Origin: Micromonospora pisi | Lineage (GTDB): Bacteria > Actinomycetota > Actinomycetes > Mycobacteriales > Micromonosporaceae | Assembly (NCBI RefSeq): GCF_003633685.1 | Contig: NZ_RBKT01000001.1 | Coordinates: 7,750,001 to 7,814,000, forward strand | Direction of reading: 5' to 3' | Length of the DNA: 64,000 nucleotides | Shown: positions 25,667 through 32,600 of the stretch, piece after piece | Layout of the letters: each line of letters opens with the position of its first letter | How positions within the stretch are numbered: position 1 is the stretch's first letter | Position numbers and translations under genes: made by a program | The notes under the pieces: generated by a model | What the model saw: the letters and a program-made list of their open reading frames with translations, nothing else | The model's database searches: none | Told to the model about the DNA's origin: nothing

Positions 25667-26945
25667 CGACAGCGGGGAGCCGCGAGTGGACGTACTCGTG
25701 CAGGTGACGGACCATTGGCAGGTCCGCGTACGGCTGCAACTCTGCCAGCATGAGCGCGATGCGATGGGCACTGCGGAAGGACGCGACCTGCGCCGCATGG
25801 TCGACGGCCCGATAACCGACCTCGCAGGCGTGCTCGACCGCCCGGGAGCGGGCCAGGGACGCGGCGTGTAGTGCCGTATCGAGTGCCAGGCGGCGCACGC
25901 GGCGCGGATCCATTAGCTCGATCGCCCGGGCGCCCTCGCGCTGCGCAAGCTTATGGAGACCGAGGTCGAAGAGGCAGTGCGCCTTTTCGTCGGCAAGATC
26001 TGCTTCTCCGAAGTAGGAAATCCACGAAGGTTCGTCGGCGAAATCGCGGCGCGACAGGTCGGCCTCTACCTGAAGAAGTGCGGCCGCACAGGCCGCTTTG
26101 TCGCCGCGTCGGGCGTGCGCTCGGGCGAGAACCGCGCGGAAGGCTGCTCGTACGGCGTAACTGCTTTGCTGGTCGGTGCCGTGTAGCGCGGCTGTTGCCA
26201 GGCGGGCAGCCTGGTCGGCGTCGCCGCGGTGCAGGGCGAGGTGGGCGAGACTTACCGCGATCAGATAGCCGCCGTACAGGCGGTCACCACCCTCGGTGAC
26301 GATCTCCAAGGCGCGGAGGTAGTGGCTCTGGGCGACTCCGTCGGCGCCGAGATCGACGGCTTCGTAGCCGGCGAGTTCGAGGAACCCAATCGCGGTGCGC
26401 GGTGAGTGACTGATCAGAGCATCGAGGTCGTGACCGAGCCAGGCGACGACCTCCGGATAGGCGTCGCCGGCCCCGTGGACCTGGCCCACCCGCCGAAGCT
26501 GCTGGAGGCGCTCGCGGGCGGGGGAGTCGAACTCGGTGTTCCAGTCTGGCTGCCTGGTGTCCCTGGGCGGCGCCAGGAGCCAGTCGAGCACGGGTCGGTC
26601 GGTTGCCCCCGGGTGGAAGACGAATGCCCTGGTCTGACCGGCCGGGTCGCGTGCCTGACGAAGGAGTCGCTCACGTTCCAGCAGCGGCCACATCCACCGC
26701 AGCCTTCCTGCTGCGCCAAGCACCTCATCACAGTGCTTGACGAGTGCCTCCGACGGATTTCGTTCAGCCGCCTCGACTTTTCTTATCAGATCCTTGTGGG
26801 CAAACAACAATCCGCCGAGGTCGGCCTGGGACATCCTCAACTGCTCGCGCAGCCGTCGAACCTCAGCGCCGAAGAAGTGCAGGGCTGACCTCGTCGGTTG
26901 GAGTTGTTTGGGAACCTGACCCATCACCACCGCCGTCTCGGACAC
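25635..26945 (-). CDS. XRE-family regulator with TPR-like C-terminal domain
   Basis: Up to 436 residues; GTG 26945 and ATG 26924 are both possible starts. Residues 25-85 are a Cro/CI-type HTH (FGAEVRRLREQLRMSQADLG, HKDLIRKVEAAERNPSEAL). The remaining 340 residues are helical and alanine-rich with TPR-like pairs (YLIAVSLAHLALHRGDADQA, RAVLARAHARRGDKAA). This is the common actinobacterial type of regulator often linked to development, antibiotic production or DUF397 partners, none of which is adjacent. It is convergent with the S9 peptidase. Confidence 0.8.
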   Translation of the reverse strand: MSETAVVMGQVPKQLQPTRSALHFFGAEVRRLREQLRMSQADLGGLLFAHKDLIRKVEAAERNPSEALVKHCDEVLGAAGRLRWMWPLLERERLLRQARDPAGQTRAFVFHPGATDRPVLDWLLAPPRDTRQPDWNTEFDSPARERLQQLRRVGQVHGAGDAYPEVVAWLGHDLDALISHSPRTAIGFLELAGYEAVDLGADGVAQSHYLRALEIVTEGGDRLYGGYLIAVSLAHLALHRGDADQAARLATAALHGTDQQSSYAVRAAFRAVLARAHARRGDKAACAAALLQVEADLSRRDFADEPSWISYFGEADLADEKAHCLFDLGLHKLAQREGARAIELMDPRRVRRLALDTALHAASLARSRAVEHACEVGYRAVDHAAQVASFRSAHRIALMLAELQPYADLPMVRHLHEYVHSRLPAVVTLRQAARSP

Positions 26946-27270
26946 GCGCCATCAAACAAATGCTCATTGTCCATGCAACGTGATTGACCGGCAACGGTGA
27001 CGTGGTCGTGTGCGGACAATCGTCAGGTCCGCATCCTATCTCGTCATGAGATGGTCGATCGGAACCTCTACGCCCAGGAGGGGGCGGGCAGGCGGTGGTC
27101 TCGCCTTTCTGTCAACGCGCGCAGGGTGGCCCTGCGGCGCGCTCGATACCAGTAGGTTGGTCCCGGTAAGGGTTTGAGTCGCGCGGGTACGGTCGGATTG
27201 CCACGGCGACTGTCGCCATGATCGAGCAGGTCTGGCAGACCACGGCCCCCTACCCGAGGCAGGAGGACAG
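26946..27270. other. Intergenic stretch with two small inverted repeats
   Basis: No convincing gene in these 325 bases. Two perfect short palindromes stand out: TGCGGAC-N9-GTCCGCA at 27011-27033 and ATCTC-gtcat-GAGAT at 27038-27052. They lie between divergent promoters of the XRE regulator and the Nudix gene and could be operator sites; nothing more can be said from sequence. Confidence 0.4.
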
Positions 27271-27744
27271 GTGACCGGTCGACGCGACTACTACCACGAC
27301 TCTGCCGCTCCCAAGGCCAACAGCCTCGTCCCCGGCGGCTCCGCCCTTGTCGCCGACCAGCATGGCCGAGTGCTCATGCAACGGCGTACGGACTCTGGCA
27401 ACTGGTCCCTGCCCGGCGGCACGATGGAAATCGGCGAGACCCTCCAGCAATGCGTCATCCGTGAGGTCAAGGAGGAGACCGGGCTCGACATCGAGATCAC
27501 CGGCCTACTTGGCGTCTACACCGACCCGGCCCACGTCATCGCCTACACCGATGGCGAGATCCGCCAGGAGTTCAATCTCACCTACCTCGGTAAGCGCATC
27601 GGCGGCACCATCACCGTCAGCGACGAATCCACCGAAGTTCGTTATGTCGATCCCGTTGAGTTCGACCGCATTCCCATCCACGACACCGTCAGACTCCGTC
27701 TGAATCACCACGCTCAGCGGCGCGAAGCCCCCTACCTCGGATAG
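27271..27744 (+). CDS. Nudix hydrolase
   Basis: A 157-residue Nudix enzyme that cleaves a nucleoside diphosphate linked to another moiety. The Nudix box is complete: GGTMEIGE, then REVKEETGL, the Gx5Ex7REUXEEXGU pattern that binds catalytic metal. GTG 27271 has AGGAGG seven bases upstream. The substrate cannot be told from the box; the neighbouring NAD-linked operon on the other strand makes ADP-ribose or NAD-type substrates worth testing. Followed by a hairpin terminator. Confidence 0.87.
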   Translation: MTGRRDYYHDSAAPKANSLVPGGSALVADQHGRVLMQRRTDSGNWSLPGGTMEIGETLQQCVIREVKEETGLDIEITGLLGVYTDPAHVIAYTDGEIRQEFNLTYLGKRIGGTITVSDESTEVRYVDPVEFDRIPIHDTVRLRLNHHAQRREAPYLG

Positions 27745-27759
27745 CGCGGATAGGCGCGT

Positions 27760-27790
27760 GGGCACGGCAGCCACGGATGGGTCCGTGCCC
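27760..27790. terminator. Hairpin between the Nudix gene and the converging operon
   Basis: GGGCACGG (27760-27767) pairs exactly with CCGTGCCC (27783-27790) around a 15-base loop. It separates two convergent genes. Confidence 0.55.
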
Positions 27791-27805
27791 GAGTGAAAGC
27801 CCGGT

Positions 27806-28120
27806 CTAGGCGTCGTGGCCGCGTAGGCGGGTGGCGGTGACGGCGGCCAGCTCCCGCAGCGGCTCGGCCGCCTCGGGACGGACGGCCAGGGCGTCCGCCA
27901 GCCGTGCCCGCCACCGGCCGGCCTCGACCGCCTCGGCGTTCGCGACCGTCGGCCACTGGAGCCGGGCGCGGGTGTCGGTGAGCTCCCGCCGGTGCTCCGG
28001 GCCGAGGATCGAGGCGAGCCGCTCACCGACCCAACCGAAGAGCTCGTCGGTTTCGGTCGCCGCCACGAAGACCCGCGCGGTGTCCCATGCCACCCGGGGG
28101 TGGTGAATGACCTGTGGCAT
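27806..28120 (-). CDS. Small helical protein of unknown function
   Basis: A 104-residue, mostly helical, alanine/arginine-rich protein without a recognised family. ATG 28120 has a strong GAGGAGG seven bases upstream. The gene lies 93 bases downstream of the AdSS-like gene on the same strand and may be the last gene of that operon, or may have its own promoter in the gap. No signal peptide or membrane segment. The name of any function would be a guess. Confidence 0.55.
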   Translation of the reverse strand: MPQVIHHPRVAWDTARVFVAATETDELFGWVGERLASILGPEHRRELTDTRARLQWPTVANAEAVEAGRWRARLADALAVRPEAAEPLRELAAVTATRLRGHDA

Positions 28121-28213
28121 CGCGGTCCTCCTCAGCGCACGACGGTACTGCGACCATCGTCTATCCGTACGTCGACCGTTGACAAGGTGGCTGAACAGAC
28201 GAGATTCCGCCTG

Positions 28214-29476
28214 TCACCCGGTGGCGGCCAGCATGCGTTTGTCGGCGGTGCTCGGGCCGTACGACTCGATCACGACGGGGGCGTCGAGCAGCGCGCCGAT
28301 CGCGGACGCCCGGTGCGCGGGCCGGTCGAGCCGCGCCGGCCGGGCACGGCCGAGCAGGGCGGTCAACCGTTCCTGGTACGCGAGGTCGCCGCGCTCGCCC
28401 GGCACCAGCCGCCCCAGGGACGATCCGTCGACCACGTACTCGGAACAGATGGCCAGCTCCGGCACCCGTTCCGGGGCGTCCAGGTGGGTGACCGCGAGCG
28501 CGTCGACACCGCCGGCGACCTCGACCGCGTACCGGTGGGCCACCGCGTCGAAGTGACCGACCCGGAACGGACCCTGCCACCGTCCGGTGCCGTTGTGCCG
28601 GTCGGGCAGGGCCCGGGTCAGCCCCACGTCCTCGGTGACCAGCGGTCCGGCGCCGTGCCGGGTGGTGTACGTCCGCACCACCCCCAGTCGCTGCGCCTCG
28701 TGACCCGCCTCGGTCAGCAGTGTCTCCGCGTTCGCGAACGTCGTGGTCGACCAGGTGGTGTACGGGTGCCACCCGAACCACTCGTCCAACAGCACTCCCT
28801 GCGCCCCCTCGAAGACACACCGTCCCGCGTTCAGCAGATCACGCCGCGCCGCCCTTCCGTCCACGACGGACACGATCGCGCCGAACGTCCGGAACACCGA
28901 CACCACGTCGTCCAGCGGTGGCCCACCCAGCTCACCCAGCTCGTCGCTGAGCCGGTCGCGTACGGCCGCCAGGCGGCGTCGCAGTCGGGGCGGGTCGAGG
29001 GTGTCACCGGCCCGAGGGGCGTCGCCGTGACGCAGCGCGTACGCCATGGTCTCGCCGACCCCCATGCCGCAGGAGCCGTGCCGGCTCGCCCCCCGACCCA
29101 GCTCGCGCAACCGGTTCGCGGCGATGTGCCACGGGGTGCTGAGCAGCGCCTCGGCGTCGACGGTGAGCAGCCCGAACGGGTCGGGTACGCCGATCGCGTT
29201 GAGCTGCTCGGCCTCTGCCGCCAGGGCCAGCGGGTCGACCACCACGAACCGGGAGAGGTGGGTGGGCACCCCGTGCAGGGTGCCCGACCCGAACTGGGCG
29301 AAGGTGTGGTGACGCCCGTCCGGCGTCACCACGTTGTGCGCCGCCTGGGCGCCCCCGTTGAACCGGATCACCGCGCCGACCGGTCCGTCGGCGCAGAGCA
29401 GGTCGACCACCGTGCCTTTGCCGGCGTCGCCGTAGCCGAGGTCGACGACCACGGTGTGTCGGCCGGGGCCGGTCAC
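28214..29476 (-). CDS. Divergent adenylosuccinate-synthetase (PurA-like) paralogue
   Basis: A 420-residue protein of the AdSS fold, near the normal length of about 430. The GTP/IMP loop is GYGDAGKGTVVDLL, keeping the catalytic Asp and Lys; the catalytic His (His41 of the E. coli enzyme) is kept in GGAQAAHN, while the usual first His of GGHNAGHT is Ala. FEGAQGVLLDEWFGWHPY and the STRVGAGP-like TRHGAGPLVTE blocks are conserved. The aspartate-binding loop (TTGRRRR in E. coli) is replaced by NGTGRWQGP, so the second substrate may not be aspartate. GTG 29476 overlaps the vWA stop (GTGA). A housekeeping purA is expected elsewhere in the genome. Confidence 0.8.
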   Translation of the reverse strand: MTGPGRHTVVVDLGYGDAGKGTVVDLLCADGPVGAVIRFNGGAQAAHNVVTPDGRHHTFAQFGSGTLHGVPTHLSRFVVVDPLALAAEAEQLNAIGVPDPFGLLTVDAEALLSTPWHIAANRLRELGRGASRHGSCGMGVGETMAYALRHGDAPRAGDTLDPPRLRRRLAAVRDRLSDELGELGGPPLDDVVSVFRTFGAIVSVVDGRAARRDLLNAGRCVFEGAQGVLLDEWFGWHPYTTWSTTTFANAETLLTEAGHEAQRLGVVRTYTTRHGAGPLVTEDVGLTRALPDRHNGTGRWQGPFRVGHFDAVAHRYAVEVAGGVDALAVTHLDAPERVPELAICSEYVVDGSSLGRLVPGERGDLAYQERLTALLGRARPARLDRPAHRASAIGALLDAPVVIESYGPSTADKRMLAATG

Positions 29477-30450
29477 AACCGCACCAGCCCGTCTTCCGGG
29501 CCGTCGGTCTCCAGACCGTCCGGCAGGCTGGTCCGGACCACGCCACCACGGGACGAGGAGCCGATGGTCGCCAACGCCTTGCCGACCGCGCCGGTCGCGG
29601 TCGACCCGATGTCGTCCAGGTCGTTCAGCCCTTCGGCCAGGTCGATGGCCTGCTCGCCGAGGCCGACGGTGAGCGCGATCGTCTCGCAGACCGCGTCCAG
29701 GTCGTCCAGTTCGATGACGTGCTGGCCGAGCAGTCGACGCCAGTAGCCGAGGATCTCCGGGTCGCCGGCGTAGCTGGCCCCGCTGGGCAGGATGTAGTAG
29801 ACCTCGAAGCGTTGGCGCAGCTCCGCCACGATCGCCGCGACCGAGATCGGCTCGGCCAGTTCGTCGCCGATCCACCGGTGCACCTCGGCCGGCTTCACCT
29901 GCGGGTACGGCAGCTCGTCCCCGATCAGGAACAGGTAGCCACGACGACCCCGACGTTGCACGCTGTCCAGGCTGGTGTGCCGGGCCATGAAGTACATCGC
30001 CAGTTCGTAGGACTCGGTCCGCTGCCCGCCGCCGCCGCCCTCCAGCACGATGCTGCCGAGGTCGTCGTCCATCCGGTTGTCCGACTCGAACTGCCCGATC
30101 TGCAACGGCACCCGGTCGCAGGTGGCGTCGCCGATCGCGCCGAACATGATCTGCGGGTCGGCCGCGTACCCCTTGCGCATCAGCAGACCGAAGAGTTCCG
30201 GCAACTTGCCCTGAAGGGTCCGGGGTACGTTACCCATCGAGCCGGTGACGTCGAAGAGCACCGCGATCGGGGTCGACCGGGGGTGTTCGTCGCTGTCGCA
30301 GCTCTCCCGTACGCCGACCCCGCGCGGGTCGAGCCGTTCGTGCACCCTGCGGGCCCCACTGTCGCTGTACGCGAACGCGCTGCGTCCGGTGGCCGCCCGG
30401 TAGCTGGCGGCGGCGCCGTACACGTCGGTCGACCAGTGTCCACTGCCCAT
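29473..30450 (-). CDS. von Willebrand factor A (vWA) domain protein
   Basis: A 325-residue soluble protein built around a vWA fold. The metal-ion-dependent adhesion site is VLFDVTGSMG (DxTxS form); further blocks are MFGAIGDATCDRVPLQIGQ and GYLFLIGDELPYPQV. Residues 1-55 and the 80-residue tail are outside the vWA core. ATG 30450 has AAAAGGAGA upstream. Such intracellular vWA proteins usually work in metal-dependent complexes with ATPases or kinases. Here the neighbours are a J-domain/kinase-like protein 27 bases upstream and the AdSS-like gene coupled downstream. Confidence 0.8.
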   Translation of the reverse strand: MGSGHWSTDVYGAAASYRAATGRSAFAYSDSGARRVHERLDPRGVGVRESCDSDEHPRSTPIAVLFDVTGSMGNVPRTLQGKLPELFGLLMRKGYAADPQIMFGAIGDATCDRVPLQIGQFESDNRMDDDLGSIVLEGGGGGQRTESYELAMYFMARHTSLDSVQRRGRRGYLFLIGDELPYPQVKPAEVHRWIGDELAEPISVAAIVAELRQRFEVYYILPSGASYAGDPEILGYWRRLLGQHVIELDDLDAVCETIALTVGLGEQAIDLAEGLNDLDDIGSTATGAVGKALATIGSSSRGGVVRTSLPDGLETDGPEDGLVRL

Positions 30451-30477
30451 GATCAGTCTCCTTTTCCTCGTGCCCGT

Positions 30478-31485
30478 TCAGGTGTTCGCGGTCGGTAGGA
30501 CCAGGCGGCGGAAGCGGCGCGGGCCGTAGAGCCGCTCCAGCAGTTCGTCGAGTTCGCCGAGGAGCCGCCAGGCGTCGGACGGCCGTCGGCGCGGATCGCG
30601 CAGGGTGCAGCCCCGGACGAACCGGAGCAGGGCGATGTCGGCCCGGGCCCCCATCAGCCACTCCATGCAACGGCTGGCCAGGTGGATGTCGGTGGCCGGC
30701 ACGGCGGGCCCGCGGCGGGCCACCTCCGGCGGGTACCAGTCGCGGTAGCGGGCGACCAGCGCGGGCACCGAACCACCATCGGCGCCGACGGAGTAGCACC
30801 AGTCGACCAGGACCACCCCGTGCCGCTCGGGCTCGATGAGCACGTGGTCGGGGAGGACGGCGCCGTGCAGCACGCCGGCACGGTGTGCCCAGCCGAGTGC
30901 GACCAGGAGGCGCCGCCAGATCCAGGCGACGTCGCGCGGGTCGAGGCCGTCCGGGTAGGCCCGGTTGACCTCGGTGAGCGGGACCAGACCGGGGGAGTGG
31001 GCGAGGACGTTGGCGGTGCGGCGTACGCCGGTGACGGGGTCCTCGTGCCGGAAGCTCTCCACCAGTCGCGGCGCGTAGGCGCGGTGCCGGGCTTCGCCGC
31101 GTTTACGCAGCGTGTCGAGGGCGCTCGCCTCCCGGTCGAGCAGGTCGTTGCTGGCCGGCTGGCGGGGGAGCTTGAGCAGGGCGTGTTCGCCGTCGTACCG
31201 GACCCGGTAGAGGTTGGCCAGGTCACCGGTGGCGAACCGTTCGCCGATCGTGTAGCGGTGCCGCCGGGTCTGGAGTCCGGGTCCACCACGGCCCTGGTGC
31301 CCCGCCCAGAGGTCGGCGAGTCGGGCGAAGACGGCCGTCGCGGTCGAGGTTTCGCCGGCCGGTGCGGCGTCCGGGTGCAGCAGTCGGGCCATCTTCCGGT
31401 ACGTCGCCGCCGGCTGCTCGTTACCGAACAGGTCGCTGGGCGTACGGGCGGCGCGGACCAGCGCCACGGCCTCGGTGAAGTTCAC
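30478..31485 (-). CDS. J-domain fused to a kinase-like (probable pseudokinase) domain
   Basis: A 335-residue fusion. Residues about 8-65 form a J-domain: YRKMARLLHPDAAP carries the HPD motif that stimulates Hsp70 ATPase, followed by FARLADLWAGH. Residues 75-330 resemble an aminoglycoside/serine-threonine kinase fold: the beta-3 Lys is in ALLKLPR and the C-helix Glu in REASALDTL, but the catalytic HRD is HGA and the metal Asn is His (HGAVLPDHVLI); DFG is DWC. Phosphotransfer by the usual mechanism is therefore doubtful. GTG 31485 has AGGAGG seven bases upstream. Middle gene of the NrtR-like operon. Confidence 0.75.
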   Translation of the reverse strand: MNFTEAVALVRAARTPSDLFGNEQPAATYRKMARLLHPDAAPAGETSTATAVFARLADLWAGHQGRGGPGLQTRRHRYTIGERFATGDLANLYRVRYDGEHALLKLPRQPASNDLLDREASALDTLRKRGEARHRAYAPRLVESFRHEDPVTGVRRTANVLAHSPGLVPLTEVNRAYPDGLDPRDVAWIWRRLLVALGWAHRAGVLHGAVLPDHVLIEPERHGVVLVDWCYSVGADGGSVPALVARYRDWYPPEVARRGPAVPATDIHLASRCMEWLMGARADIALLRFVRGCTLRDPRRRPSDAWRLLGELDELLERLYGPRRFRRLVLPTANT

Positions 31486-31522
31486 GGCCGCACCTCCTGG
31501 TCGGTCAGCGGGAGGAGGAGGG

Positions 31523-32275
31523 TCACCGCACGCCCTCCTCTCGGGAGGGCCGGAGCAGCGCCGGGTGGAGCAGTTTGGCGTCGCCGGCCCGGTAGAGGCG
31601 GGCCCGGGGTCCGCCGCGTTCGCCGCCCCGGGCGGTGGTCTCGCCGGTGCTCTCGACGAAGCCGGGCACCGAGAGCACCTTGCGGTGGAAGTTGCCCGCG
31701 TGCAGTTCCTCGCCCCAGACGGCGGTGTAGACCGCGCGCAGCTCGCCGATGGTGAAGCGGTCGCCGAGGAAGGCGGTGGCCAGTGGGGTGTATTCGAGCT
31801 TGGCGCGGGCCCGTTCGAGGCCGGCGGCGAGGATCGCGGCGTGGTCGAAGGCGAGTGCGCCGGCCGAGTCGACCGGCACCCAGGCCGCGGCGGCCGCGTC
31901 CGAGCCGGCCCGGGGGTCGGGCAGGCTCGGCGCGAACGCCAGGTAGGCGACGGAGACGACGCGCATCCGTGGGTCCCGCTCGGGGTCGCCGTAGCTGGCC
32001 AGTTGTTCCAGGTGCAGCCGGGCCAGCTCGCCTTCGCCGGGGTGCAGGCCGGTCTCCTCGGCGAGTTCGCGGACCGCGGCGGCGGCCAGCGGTTCGTCTC
32101 GGACGAAGCCGCCGGGCAGGGCCCGGTGTCCGGCGAACGGTGGCGCACCCCGGGTCACCAGCAGCACGTGCAGGTCACCGTCGCGGATGGTCAGGGCGAC
32201 CACGTCGACCGTCACGGCGAGCGCCGGGTAGGCGCTCGGGTCGTAGCTGTCGAGGAATTCCTGCTCGGTGGTCAT
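31523..32275 (-). CDS. NrtR-like regulator: Nudix domain plus winged HTH
   Basis: A 250-residue protein. Residues 15-150 form a Nudix domain with the box GGFVRDE..., REL and EETGLHPGEG; residues 155-230 (FLGDRFTIGELRAVYTAVWG, NFHRKVLSVPGFV) form the winged helix typical of NrtR regulators, which sense ADP-ribose or related NAD metabolites. ATG 32275 has GGAGG six bases upstream. First gene of a four- or five-gene operon, with a CTGAG-N5-CTCAG palindrome 29 bases upstream as a candidate autoregulatory site. Regulator assignment is good; the ligand is inferred. Confidence 0.82.
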   Translation of the reverse strand: MTTEQEFLDSYDPSAYPALAVTVDVVALTIRDGDLHVLLVTRGAPPFAGHRALPGGFVRDEPLAAAAVRELAEETGLHPGEGELARLHLEQLASYGDPERDPRMRVVSVAYLAFAPSLPDPRAGSDAAAAAWVPVDSAGALAFDHAAILAAGLERARAKLEYTPLATAFLGDRFTIGELRAVYTAVWGEELHAGNFHRKVLSVPGFVESTGETTARGGERGGPRARLYRAGDAKLLHPALLRPSREEGVR

Positions 32276-32303
32276 GCCCGGCCTCCGGTCGATCATTCTC
32301 AAA

Positions 32304-32318
32304 CTGAGTGTTTCTCAG
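32304..32318. promoter_or_regulatory. Candidate operator of the NrtR-like regulator
   Basis: CTGAG-tgttt-CTCAG, an inverted repeat inside an A/T-rich island (32296-32332) that contrasts with the GC-rich surroundings. It sits 29 bases upstream of the regulator start. The rest of 32276-32600 holds no gene and must carry the divergent promoters of this operon and the multicopper oxidase. Confidence 0.5.
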
Positions 32319-32600
32319 AACGAGAGTAACTTAGCGCGTCGACCGGGCCGGGTCAACGAGATGAGATGCCGGGTTTGGGGCGCACCAACACCGCAGGGGG
32401 ATTTGTGGAGGGCTTTTCCGCCGTGATCGGTCCGGATTTCCGGATGTTCCAGCCTTCGAGGTGAATCCACCGATAGCGGGGGGACCGCGAGTCTTCCTCA
32501 GTTACCTTCAACCGGAAGATTCGCCCAAGTCGGACATTGACCTTGGACGGGCTGTTGCCAACCAAACGTGTCGAAGAAGTGGCGGAAGGTGGAAAGGTAA

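Noticed and set aside
28214-29875. Longer AdSS-like protein starting at 29875
   Set aside because: The extra N-terminus lies inside the vWA gene in another frame; GTG 29476 in the GTGA overlap matches the family start.
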